Positions 1-7,365 of a stretch of 18,036 nucleotides of DNA are shown here, piece by piece. Source of the DNA: CAIOSQ01 sp041178225 (GTDB lineage Bacteria > Pseudomonadota > Alphaproteobacteria > CACIAM-22H2); contig JBEGVV010000185.1 of assembly GCA_041178225.1 (NCBI GenBank), positions 1-18,036 of the forward strand, given 5' to 3'. Position 1 is the stretch's first letter; each line of letters begins with the position of its first letter. Position numbers and translations under genes: made by a program. The notes under the pieces were generated by a model. The model was not told where the DNA came from and searched no databases. It saw only the letters and a program-made list of their open reading frames with translations.

Positions 1-152
1 ACGCCGTCGTTGTTCGACGCGGTACCGAAGTACTGGTGCATGAAGCCGCCGACGACGACCTGGATCGGGGCCGGGGCCTGGGCCGAGGCAACGCCGGCCG
101 ACGCCACCAGCCCTGCCGCGACGAGCGCGGACGTAGCGAGAAGCTTGTTCAT
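1..152 (-). CDS. Porin, N-terminal fragment (runs off window edge)
   Basis: Only the first 50 or so codons are in the window; the gene continues beyond base 1. The ATG (152-150) opens a classical Sec signal peptide: MNKLLAT, then a hydrophobic Ala/Val/Leu stretch ending VASAQA with an AxA-type cleavage site near residue 25. The mature start, IQVVVGGFMHQYFG, is typical of the first beta-strand of alphaproteobacterial general porins (Porin_4 / OmpP2-like), trimeric outer-membrane channels for small hydrophilic solutes. A purine-rich AAAGGG lies about 6 bases upstream of the ATG. The next gene upstream on this strand begins its mature part with a similar LGGYMEQ strand, so the two look like paralogues. 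The family call is firm for so short a piece; the substrate is unknown. Confidence 0.78.
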   Translation of the reverse strand, partial: MNKLLATSALVAAGLVASAGVASAQAPAPIQVVVGGFMHQYFGTASNNDG

Positions 153-226
153 GGGAACCCTTTCTCAGTTGATGCGCGGTGGTCCGGGGACCTCCGAGCG
201 AGAATTGCTCCGAGTGGAGCGAGCGC

Positions 227-255
227 AAAATGACGGCTTTCCCCATGGCGGACAA
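227..255 (-). promoter_or_regulatory. Weak candidate sigma70-type promoter for the first porin
   Basis: The 180 bases between the two porin genes (153-332) hold no gene. On the minus strand a TTGTCC (255-250) and a CATTTT (232-227) are separated by 17 bases, about 75 bases before the porin ATG. The fit is 4/6 and 3/6 to the consensus, so this is only a candidate. The position of an upstream leader of this size is usual for abundant porins. Confidence 0.2.
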
Positions 256-332
256 TCGGGCCGTGGCCATGTGTTGCGGGAAGCGCGCGGCTGTTGCATC
301 CCGGCCACAGCCTCCCGCCCCCGCCCAGGGGC

Positions 333-1469
333 TCAGAAGCTCAAGCGCAGGGCGGAGACCATGCCCCGGCCCCGGTTCCGGTCCTCGGCCCCGAAGCGCG
401 AGCCGCCATTCGCGTGGCGCGCCCCGAAGCCCGAAAGCACCAGGTCGACCCCGGGGGCGACAGAGTATCCCGTTGAAAGGACGACGATATCCGACTTGTC
501 ACGACCAGGCGTGGTGGCCGTCCCGGCGGTCCGGGAGCGCAGGTGCCCCATTGCGGCGCTCCAGCGATCGCGGCGCCAGGCGAGGCCGATCGCCCTCGCC
601 CGGCCATCCAGCGCGCTGCCCGGATTGGCGAGGCGGCGATAGCCGGCGCCGATCCGCCACTCACCCCATCCGATCTCCGCCCCCGCCGCGTCGTCGTCCA
701 GCGGCGCGCGGCGATCGGCCTGGCTCGCGCCCGGCGCGCCGCGCCCATGCACCCTGCCGGCGGACAGGCGCAGCGAGGCGCCGCCGAGGGACCAGCGCCC
801 GTCCATCGACAGCGTCGAGAGATTGGTCCGCTCGCGCGCGCGATCGGCCAACTCGTTCGCGTCCTCGCGCTCGTTGGGCGTGAAGGAAGCACCGGGTTGC
901 AGCCCGGCGAGGCGGGGCGCGAACCAGGTGAGCTTCTGGTCGTCCCCGGCCGTGGTCGGCGCCGTCGTCGTCAGGGCCGAGACGTAGCGCGGCACCATCA
1001 CCCATTGGGTCGCCGCCGTCTCCAGCACGCCCCAGCCGGCGGCGGGCCGCGGCGCGGAGACATGCTGGAGATAGGCCGCGTCGTTCTCCGAGCCCGCCAG
1101 CAGCCTGCCCAGCGGGCCCTCGACGAAGAGGTAGGATTCGTCGACCTGGTCCTGGGCATTGCTGTTGGCCTCGAGCTGGACGACGAACCCCAGGACGAGG
1201 CCGTCCCCGATCCTCGCGCGGCCGGTGAACCAGATCTCCGCATCGGATTGCTGGGCGAAGCGGTTGGGCTCGCGCAGCACGGCGCTGGTCGTGCCGGCGG
1301 CGCTGCGCTGCGCGACACGCACGCCGGGCTGGTTGCGCGCCCATCCCGCGGCCTGCTCCATGTAGCCGCCCAGCTCGACGCGCAGCGGCCCGGTGGACGC
1401 GCCCGCCTGGGAAGGCGGCCCGAGGGCCCCGAGCGCGGATGCCAGTGCAAGGACCTTCGCCAGCCTCAT
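333..1469 (-). CDS. Porin family outer-membrane protein
   Basis: A 378-residue protein. The signal peptide (about residues 1-24, MRLAKVLALASALGALG.. ending SQAGA) is followed by LRVELGGYMEQAAGW, a porin first strand, and then alternating beta-strand sequence with acidic and aromatic turns. It ends ALRLSF; a C-terminal Phe is the signal for BAM-dependent insertion into the outer membrane. Family match: Gram-negative porin (Porin_4). I chose the ATG at 1469 over an upstream in-frame ATG at 1541 because it directly precedes the signal peptide and has a strong ribosome-binding site seven bases before it. The gene lies 180 bases upstream of a second, related porin on the same strand. The substrate is not inferable. 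Confidence 0.85.
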   Translation of the reverse strand: MRLAKVLALASALGALGPPSQAGASTGPLRVELGGYMEQAAGWARNQPGVRVAQRSAAGTTSAVLREPNRFAQQSDAEIWFTGRARIGDGLVLGFVVQLEANSNAQDQVDESYLFVEGPLGRLLAGSENDAAYLQHVSAPRPAAGWGVLETAATQWVMVPRYVSALTTTAPTTAGDDQKLTWFAPRLAGLQPGASFTPNEREDANELADRARERTNLSTLSMDGRWSLGGASLRLSAGRVHGRGAPGASQADRRAPLDDDAAGAEIGWGEWRIGAGYRRLANPGSALDGRARAIGLAWRRDRWSAAMGHLRSRTAGTATTPGRDKSDIVVLSTGYSVAPGVDLVLSGFGARHANGGSRFGAEDRNRGRGMVSALRLSF

Positions 1470-1476
1470 CGCTTCG

Positions 1477-1484
1477 CCTCCCCC
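1477..1484 (-). promoter_or_regulatory. Shine-Dalgarno of the second porin
   Basis: GGGGGAGG on the minus strand, seven bases before the ATG at 1469. This fixes the start at the signal peptide rather than at the in-frame ATG 72 bases further upstream. Confidence 0.7.
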
Positions 1485-1589
1485 GCGACCTCGAGGCGCG
1501 CAGGGTGGCTCCGGCGAGCAGCCGCGGGCAAAGGCGCACAAGGCTCAGCCCGTGGTGCTTGACCCGTAGGGCTTAACCCGCCCCCGCGA

Positions 1590-1607
1590 CCCGGCCCGAA
1601 GGCCGGG
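1590..1607 (-). terminator. UUCG-loop hairpin after the DUF3576 gene
   Basis: On the minus strand CCCGGCC-TTCG-GGCCGGG forms a perfect 7-bp GC stem capped by the very stable UUCG tetraloop, 11 bases after the stop of the DUF3576 gene. It has no T-run, so if it terminates it would be a GC-only or Rho-assisted terminator; it may also protect the 3' end of the long upstream operon. It stands between that operon and the porin gene, where a terminator would be expected. Confidence 0.5.
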
Positions 1608-1618
1608 GACCCGCAATG

Positions 1619-2170
1619 TCAGCGCTGCGCGAGGCGCAGCTCGCGCGCGCGGGTCAGGATGGCGTCCTCGAGGCGCGAGACGGTGCCCTCCTCGACCGCC
1701 ACGTCCGCCCAGCTGCCATTGGCCTCGCGGCGCTGGCGGAACACCGCCGCCCTCACCCCGTCGGCGCGCAGCTCGCGGCCCATGATGAAGACATTGACCT
1801 TGAGGCGCTCGTTCGGCGCCTCCGGCAGGCTGTGCCAGTCGGTCACGATGACGCCGCCGAAGGGATCGGCGGAGGCCAGCGGCATGAAGGCGATCGAGTC
1901 GAGCGAGGCGCGCCAGAGGAAGTTGTTGACGCCGATGCCGCCGCCGCCCTGCTCGCCGCGCGACGAGGAGCGCCCGAACAGCCCGCCCTCGCTGAACACG
2001 GTCTGGCGGCCCATGCGAGTCTCGCCATAGCCGTAGCGCGGCTCCGACTCGCCGCGCTTGCGCGCGGGCGTCGGGTAGGACGCCTCCGAGTTCTCGCAGG
2101 CCTGGAGCATGGGCAGGGCGAGCGCGAGGAGGAGCGCGAGGACGGAAAGGCTGCGGAATCGAGCGATCAT
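1619..2170 (-). CDS. DUF3576-domain lipoprotein
   Basis: A 183-residue lipoprotein. The signal peptide ends in the lipobox LQAC with the lipidated Cys at residue 25. After a low-complexity, Ser/Arg/Gly-rich linker comes the DUF3576 domain: VNNFLWRASLDSIAFMPLAS, then DPFGGVIVTDWHSLPEAPNE, then KVNVFIMGRELRADGVRAAVFRQ. These blocks are characteristic of this alphaproteobacterial family of unknown function. The ATG at 2170 follows the glycosyltransferase stop by 7 bases, so the two are almost certainly on one transcript; this is the last gene before a hairpin. My recollection is that DUF3576 genes usually sit just upstream of leuS; here the gene is at the far end of the leuS operon. An envelope role in the periplasm or at the outer membrane is inferred only from the lipobox. 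Confidence 0.88.
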   Translation of the reverse strand: MIARFRSLSVLALLLALALPMLQACENSEASYPTPARKRGESEPRYGYGETRMGRQTVFSEGGLFGRSSSRGEQGGGGIGVNNFLWRASLDSIAFMPLASADPFGGVIVTDWHSLPEAPNERLKVNVFIMGRELRADGVRAAVFRQRREANGSWADVAVEEGTVSRLEDAILTRARELRLAQR

Positions 2171-2177
2171 CTGGACC

Positions 2178-4316
2178 TCATCTGGCGCCGGCGACGCCGG
2201 CCGTGCCCGCCCCGGCGCACCATCGCCGCCAGAGCTCCTTGTACGCCGTTTCGATGGCCACCGCGAGTCCGCGGGCGTCCCCGAGCGGCGAGGCGCGCAC
2301 CCTCCCGCGCAGGCCCGCGCGCAGCTCCACGAGCCGCGCGCGATCGGCGGCGAGACGCGCGCATGCCGCGACATATTCGCCCTGGGAGGTCGTGACAAGG
2401 TCGCCCAGGCCGACGGCGCGCAGGATGGACATTCCCACGCGGCTGGCATGCGGCCGCCCGGCCATCGTGACCACCGGCACGCCCATCCACAGCGCCTCGC
2501 AGGTCGTGGTCGTCCCGCCATAGGGAAAGCAGTCGAGCGCGATGTCGAGGTCGCGATAGGTGGCCATGAAGTCCGCCTGCCCATCGACGGGCGGCGCGAT
2601 GAGGACCCGCTTCTCGTCGAAGCCCGCCTCGCGGATCATCCGCGCGAGGTCGGCGGCCACCACGGGGTTGTCGTTCAGCGCGTAGCGCAGCATCAGCCGC
2701 GACCGCGGCACGGCGTCGAGCACCCTGCGCCAGGTCCCGAGCATGCGGCGCGTGATCTTGGCGGGGTTGTTGAAGGTCCCGAAGGTGACATGGTCGTTGC
2801 GCAGGCAGGGCGGCTCCAACTCGGGCTCCGGAGCCGGCGAGGTGGGCCGGTAGGCAAGGAAGAGCCGCGGCAGCCGCAGCAGGGGCTCCGTGAAGAAGGC
2901 GTCGGTGGCGCCGGGCGGATCGGTGTCGGCGTCGCAGAGCCGCGCGTCGAAGCAGTCGAGCCCCGTCGTCGCCGGGTAACCGAGATAGGTGACCTGCACC
3001 GGCGCCGGCCGGCGCGCGAAGATCCCGGGGCGGCATTCCGCCGAGAGCCCCATCAGGTCGACGAGGACGTCGATGCCGTCGGCGCGGATGCGCGCCGCCG
3101 CCGCCTCGTCGGACATCGCGCGGATCGGGTGCCAGGCGTCGAACGCCGCCTCGAAGCTGCGCGTCACCCCATCGGCACCGGGGACGCTGGCGTAGCCATG
3201 GACCTCGAAGCGCGCCCTGTCATGCGCCTCGACCAGGGGCAGGGCGAAGTTGGCTACCGCATGCAGGCGGAAATCCGCCGAGACATAGCCGATCCGCAGC
3301 CGGCGGCCCGGGTCGGGCGTGTTCGCGAAACCCGCGGCGGGCAAGGGTTCGGTTCGCGAGACGATGGACCGACCGCAATCCCCGCAATCCCGCGCGGAGC
3401 GCCCGCCATCCTCGTCGAGATACATCACCGCGAAGCTGTTGGCCGCGACGAGTTCCTGGATCCTCGGGTCGTCGGGCGCCATCTCGCCCAGGCGCGTGTA
3501 GTGCCAGGTGCTCTGGAAGGTGTAGCCGCCCTCGACCGAGGTGAGGCGGGCAAGCGCATGACGGTACAGCGGATCCTCGGGCTGGAGGAGCACCGCGGTG
3601 CCGAGCAGCTTCACGGCGGCTACGACATCGCGCTTCGCCTCCTTGAGCGCGGCATAGGCCCAGGCGAGCCGGGCCCCTTCCTCGGCGGGCACGTCGAGCT
3701 TCAGCGCCTGCTCGAAGGTCGCCTCGGCGTCCTCGCGCAGGCCGAGCGCGGCCTGGCAGCGGCCAAGGCCGGTGAGAAGGCGGATGTCGCGCGGGCGCGC
3801 AAGGCGGAGCCGCAGGAACAGGGCAGAGGCCTCGGCGAAGCTTCCCGTCTCCAGCAGCAGCGTCGCGCGCAGGATCTCGATCTCGTCGTCGCGCGCCGCG
3901 GGCGGCACCGCGGAAAGGACCGCGAGCCCCTCGGCGCGGCGCCCGGCATCGGACAGCAGCGCCGCGAGGAGCTGCGCGGCACCGCGATCCGCGGGCGAGG
4001 CGGCGTGCGCGATGCCCAGCGCCTCGATGGCCTCGTCGCGGCGCCCGGCCGACCGCGCGATCAGGCCGCGGCTGCGCTGGAGCGACGCGTCGCCGGGCCG
4101 GCGGGCAATGGCCTTCGATATCAGGCGCGACGCCTCCACCTCGCGCCCCGCGTCATGGGCGAGGATCGCCCCGACATGAAGGACGTCGGGATGGGCGGGA
4201 TCGACCTTGCGCGCCTGGGCGAGCTGCCGCGCCGCCGCCACCGGATCGCCCTGCGCGCGGCAGGCCAGCGCCGCGGAGAGGAGCCGCGCGACGTCCTCGC
4301 GCCCGCCGCGCGTCAT
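2178..4316 (-). CDS. TPR-containing O-GlcNAc-transferase-like glycosyltransferase (GT41, SPINDLY type)
   Basis: A 712-residue cytoplasmic protein with no signal peptide. Residues about 10-255 are tetratricopeptide repeats (for example AIARRPGDASLQRSRGLIA). Residues 340-700 are the GT41 catalytic region, a GT-B fold that transfers a sugar from a UDP-sugar to Ser/Thr of proteins. RIGYVSADFRLHAVANF (341-357) carries H352, matching the conserved His of OGT; AWHPI carries H396, matching the second one. RRPAPVQVTYLGYPATTGLD (435-454) and FPYGGTTTTCEALWMGVPVV (597-616), the nucleotide-sugar site, are intact. MGLSAECR (422-429) stands where bacterial homologues usually read SGHTAxxR, so that His is replaced by Leu. 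A CGDCG pair (311-315) lies before the catalytic domain. The ATG at 4316 overlaps the stop of the upstream lipoprotein gene (ATGA). In bacteria such enzymes often glycosylate flagellin or surface proteins; the target here is unknown. Confidence 0.88.
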   Translation of the reverse strand: MTRGGREDVARLLSAALACRAQGDPVAAARQLAQARKVDPAHPDVLHVGAILAHDAGREVEASRLISKAIARRPGDASLQRSRGLIARSAGRRDEAIEALGIAHAASPADRGAAQLLAALLSDAGRRAEGLAVLSAVPPAARDDEIEILRATLLLETGSFAEASALFLRLRLARPRDIRLLTGLGRCQAALGLREDAEATFEQALKLDVPAEEGARLAWAYAALKEAKRDVVAAVKLLGTAVLLQPEDPLYRHALARLTSVEGGYTFQSTWHYTRLGEMAPDDPRIQELVAANSFAVMYLDEDGGRSARDCGDCGRSIVSRTEPLPAAGFANTPDPGRRLRIGYVSADFRLHAVANFALPLVEAHDRARFEVHGYASVPGADGVTRSFEAAFDAWHPIRAMSDEAAAARIRADGIDVLVDLMGLSAECRPGIFARRPAPVQVTYLGYPATTGLDCFDARLCDADTDPPGATDAFFTEPLLRLPRLFLAYRPTSPAPEPELEPPCLRNDHVTFGTFNNPAKITRRMLGTWRRVLDAVPRSRLMLRYALNDNPVVAADLARMIREAGFDEKRVLIAPPVDGQADFMATYRDLDIALDCFPYGGTTTTCEALWMGVPVVTMAGRPHASRVGMSILRAVGLGDLVTTSQGEYVAACARLAADRARLVELRAGLRGRVRASPLGDARGLAVAIETAYKELWRRWCAGAGTAGVAGAR

Positions 4317-4810
4317 GCGGCGCGGCGCGGGAGGCGAAGCGTCCAGGCGCAGTCGCTGGTCCCGAACCCGAACCTGACATTCGTCTCGCCCGGGCGGAGG
4401 TTGTTCCGCCGCGGGTCGATCCCGGCCTCGGCCAGGAGCCGCCCGTCGAACCGCGTCTCGCGGAACCGGCCGCGCAGGACGTAGATGTCGCCGAACGCGC
4501 GCACGATCGCGGAGATGCTGCCATCGCTCTCGAGGAAGCCATCGAAGGGCGCGGGCGGCACGTTCGGGCTGGCGGGATCCAGGACCTGGCCCGTCGCCTG
4601 GCCATTGGCGACGGAAAGCGCGACGTCGAGCCGGCGCGGGCAGCGTTGCGGGCCATCCGCGTAGGCGGCGCTGCCGGCATAGCGTCCGTCGAGCGCCTTC
4701 ATGTCGGCGACCGGCTCGCCGCCGGACGGCGCCATGATGCCTTCCAGCCGGGTGCATCCGCCCGCGGCGAGCAGGCAGGCGAGGAGGAGGAGCGGGCGGG
4801 CGCTTCGCAT
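4313..4810 (-). CDS. Small lipoprotein of unknown function
   Basis: A 165-residue protein. A short signal peptide (MRSARPLLLLACLLAAGGC) ends in a lipobox with Cys19, so it is predicted to be lipidated. The mature part is about 140 residues, with YAGSAAY, a Cys in QRCPRRLDV and a late Cys in SDCAWTLRL; the two could form a disulfide. The pattern of short strands with FDGFLESDG, LRGRFRETRFDGRL and a final W suggests a compact beta-barrel or sandwich, but I do not recognise the family. It begins 27 bases after holA and its stop overlaps the glycosyltransferase start by four bases, so the lipoprotein and the glycosyltransferase are translationally coupled. It does not resemble LptE, which is often encoded near holA. 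Confidence 0.8.
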   Translation of the reverse strand: MRSARPLLLLACLLAAGGCTRLEGIMAPSGGEPVADMKALDGRYAGSAAYADGPQRCPRRLDVALSVANGQATGQVLDPASPNVPPAPFDGFLESDGSISAIVRAFGDIYVLRGRFRETRFDGRLLAEAGIDPRRNNLRPGETNVRFGFGTSDCAWTLRLPRRAA

Positions 4811-4837
4811 CGCGGGACTTCTAGCGCCGCGCGACGG

Positions 4838-5884
4838 TCACGTCCACGCGGACAGGCCGCCGCGCGCGGCCTGCGCGCCGGCGATCGCGTAGAGGGCGCG
4901 CTGCGCGGCGAGCGTGCCGGCGCGGCCGAGGCCGGACTTCGCCGCGCGCTCCGCGGCCAGAAGGAGCGACAGCGCGCGCGCGAGCGCGCGCTCGTCGAGC
5001 CGCCGCAGCGCGCGCTTGTAGACGTCCTGTTCCTTCCAGAAGACCGGCGGGCGCAGCCGCGCCATCGCGCCCGCGGCGTCGGCGCCCGCCGAGACATGGC
5101 ATGCGCAGACATGCAGCCGCACGAAGAAGCGCTGCGCGGTGCGCAGGATCGCCACCGCGTTGACGCCCTCGGCGTCGAGCCGGTCGAGGGCGCGGCCCAG
5201 CGCGGCGACGTCGCCGATCGCGGCCGCCTGCACGGCATCGTCGGCGTCGAGCTCCGCCGTCTCGCCGACCACGGCGCGCGCATCGGCGAGCGAGACCTCG
5301 GCGCCGGGCCCGGCATAGGTCGCGAGCTTGGCGATCTCGCTGCGCGTGGCGGCGCGGTCGCCGCCGAGGCGCTGGGCGAGCCAGGCGACCGCGTCTTCGG
5401 CCGCGCGCACGCCCTCGGCCTGCAGCGCGGCGCGGATCACCGCGACGAGGTCGCGTCCCTCGTCGCCGTAGCAGGCCAGCGCCGCGGCGTTGGGCGCGCC
5501 CTCGAAGAGCTTGCGCAGCGCCGAGCGCGTGTCGAGCTCGCCCGCCTCCGCGACGACCAGCGCGTCGCCGACGGGATCGTCGAGGAAGGACTTGAAGGCC
5601 GGCGCGGCGGCGTTGCCGCAGCCGCGCACGCGCACCACGCGCCGGCCGCCGCCGAAGGCCAGCGCCGCCGCCTCGTCGGCGAGCTTCGCCGGATCCGAGG
5701 CAAGGACGTCGCCGGAGAACTCCGCGACGCGGAAGGGATCGGCGAGGTCCTCGACCACGGTGCGCGCCAGCACCGCCGCGCGCTCGCGCACCAGCCCGTC
5801 GTCCGGCCCGAAGACGAGGATCGCGCGGGCCGCCTTGTCCGGCGCCTTCAGGAAGCGCTCGACGCCCTTGAAGTCGATCTTCAT
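4838..5884 (-). CDS. holA: DNA polymerase III subunit delta
   Basis: A 348-residue protein of the usual HolA length (about 340). Delta opens the beta sliding clamp within the DnaX clamp-loader complex. The N-terminus, MKIDFKGVERFLKAPD then AILVFGPDDGLVRERA, is the typical alphaproteobacterial HolA start. Middle blocks are LADEAAALAFGGGRRVVRVR and LGGDRAATRSEIAKLATYAG, the latter the conserved region where E. coli HolA reads LGxDxxxxxxELEKL. The C-terminal helical part (QRFFVRLHVC.. through FWKEQDVYKRALRRLD) is the collar domain; P-x-F-W-K is a family signature. The start overlaps the FkbM stop by four bases (ATGA), so translation is coupled to the methyltransferase gene. Confidence 0.93.
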   Translation of the reverse strand: MKIDFKGVERFLKAPDKAARAILVFGPDDGLVRERAAVLARTVVEDLADPFRVAEFSGDVLASDPAKLADEAAALAFGGGRRVVRVRGCGNAAAPAFKSFLDDPVGDALVVAEAGELDTRSALRKLFEGAPNAAALACYGDEGRDLVAVIRAALQAEGVRAAEDAVAWLAQRLGGDRAATRSEIAKLATYAGPGAEVSLADARAVVGETAELDADDAVQAAAIGDVAALGRALDRLDAEGVNAVAILRTAQRFFVRLHVCACHVSAGADAAGAMARLRPPVFWKEQDVYKRALRRLDERALARALSLLLAAERAAKSGLGRAGTLAAQRALYAIAGAQAARGGLSAWT

Positions 5885-7365
5885 GTGCCCGCCGCGCCGC
5901 CTGCCGCTCCCGTCCAGTATCCGGGGTTGAGGTTGCCGCGGCCGCCACGACCGAGGATCTCGGCGGGGACGGGGCCGCGCTGGCGGCCCTCGCGCATCGC
6001 CAGGAGCTGGCGGCGGCGCTCGAAGGCGGCCGCGCGACGGCCGCAGGCGGCGAGCAGCTCGCTGGGATGGGCGAGAGGGAAGGGCTCGACGCGGAACTGG
6101 TCGGAGAAGGCGCTCCACGTCCACCAGGCCTCGATGGACATGGCGGCCAGCCATTTCCCCAGCCCGCCCGGCGCGGTCCAGGCCTCGTAGGCAGGCAGCA
6201 GCACGGGGAAGGGCTCGTCGATGTCCATGCGCCCGCCCCGCATGGCGCCCGTCGCGAGCTGCGAGGCCAGCTGGCTCGCGCGCGCCGTCATGCCGAGTTC
6301 GCGGGCGATGCGCGCGGCAAGGATGAGCCGCGGCGCCGTCGCGCGCGCGCGCAAAGCCGCGTCGGAGGCAAGAAGGCAGGCGCGCAGGCATCCCGCGCGC
6401 TGGTCCGGCGACGCTCCCGGCCGGGCCGATTGCGCCAGGGCGGACAGGGCGAGCAGGTAGGGATCGTCGTCGTCGGCCTGCGCGAGGGCGCGCCGGAACA
6501 CGGGCTTCGCCTCGGCCAGGGCGGCCGGGCGCGAGACGAGCCGCAGGATCTCGTCGCGGCGCACCGGGCCGGGCGGTTCGGGCGCGCGGGAGAGCAGGCC
6601 CGCCGTGGCGAGGCGCGCGGCACGGTCGGGCTTGGCCGCGAAGAGGTTGAGCCGGCCGGCATGGACGGTGCCGGAGAAGGGCAGGAGCAGCGGCGGGTCG
6701 TTCGCAAGCTCGTAGAGCCCGTAGCCCGCCTGCTCCAGCATGCGCGCGGCGTCCAGCCTCGGCTGCGCGCCGTCCACCACCTCGAACATCACGAGGGGCG
6801 ATTCGCGCGCGAGGAAGCCGCGGCCGCCGGCGATGACGGCCGTCTCGGCGCCCTCGACGTCGATCTTGACGAAGTCGATCCCGCGCAGGTCCTCGCGCTC
6901 CGACACCTCGTCGAGGGTGCGGATCGGGACCCGCGCGCCCTCGCCATCGGCGACGATGCGGTTGAGCGCGCTGTCGGCGCCGCGGGACAGGACCAGGGTG
7001 CCCTCGCGCGCGCCGAGCGCGAGCTCGTGCACGGCGATGCCGGCGAACCCGTTCTCCGCGACGCTCGCGCGCAGGAGCGCCGCGACCTCCGGCGTGGGCT
7101 CGAAGGCGGCGATGCGCGCGTCGCCGCCACTCGCCGCGGCGGCGGCCAGCGCGTAGAAGCCCACGTTGGCGCCGATGTCGAGCATGCGGAACCCGGGCCG
7201 CGCGAGGCGACGCACCAGCTCCGCCTCGTCCTCGAACCAGTCCTCCTGCTCGAGGAAGGTGTAGGTCGAGATCGCGCCGATGTCCGGCGGCACGACGATC
7301 CGGAAGCCGCCCCTGACGTTGAGGACCAGGCGTCCCCCGCCTTCGCCGGCCGCCGCCGCCGTCAT
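5881..7365 (-). CDS. FkbM-family SAM-dependent methyltransferase with long C-terminal extension
   Basis: A 494-residue protein. Residues about 25-240 are an FkbM-type class I methyltransferase: MLDIGANVGFYALA (61-74) is motif I, which binds S-adenosylmethionine; AAFEPTPE (87-93) is motif II; IDFVKIDVEGAE (163-174) is the FkbM signature. These enzymes O-methylate sugars or polyketides and are common in glycan clusters. Residues about 250-494 are a largely helical region that I cannot assign (LALSALAQSA, ARARATAPRLILAARIARE); it may be TPR-like and ends with GNLNPGYW. The start overlaps the leuS stop (ATGA), and the stop overlaps the holA start (ATGA), so the gene is locked into the operon. It takes the place where lptE is common. 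The substrate is unknown; a role together with the GT41 enzyme four genes on is an inference. Confidence 0.87.
   Translation of the reverse strand: MTAAAAGEGGGRLVLNVRGGFRIVVPPDIGAISTYTFLEQEDWFEDEAELVRRLARPGFRMLDIGANVGFYALAAAAASGGDARIAAFEPTPEVAALLRASVAENGFAGIAVHELALGAREGTLVLSRGADSALNRIVADGEGARVPIRTLDEVSEREDLRGIDFVKIDVEGAETAVIAGGRGFLARESPLVMFEVVDGAQPRLDAARMLEQAGYGLYELANDPPLLLPFSGTVHAGRLNLFAAKPDRAARLATAGLLSRAPEPPGPVRRDEILRLVSRPAALAEAKPVFRRALAQADDDDPYLLALSALAQSARPGASPDQRAGCLRACLLASDAALRARATAPRLILAARIARELGMTARASQLASQLATGAMRGGRMDIDEPFPVLLPAYEAWTAPGGLGKWLAAMSIEAWWTWSAFSDQFRVEPFPLAHPSELLAACGRRAAAFERRRQLLAMREGRQRGPVPAEILGRGGRGNLNPGYWTGAAGGAAGT

Noticed and set aside
2109..4484. Long open frame on the plus strand opposite the glycosyltransferase
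   Set aside because: It is antisense to a gene with clear TPR and GT41 motifs; its Arg/Gly/Ala-rich protein shows no domain. GC-rich codon bias opens such frames.
4313..4810. Lipoprotein as a relocated LptE
   Set aside because: Size is near LptE's, but it lacks the LptE pattern of strands and helices and lies on the other side of holA; no sequence block supports it.
4646..6190. Plus-strand open frame opposite holA
   Set aside because: No motifs; antisense to a convincing HolA.
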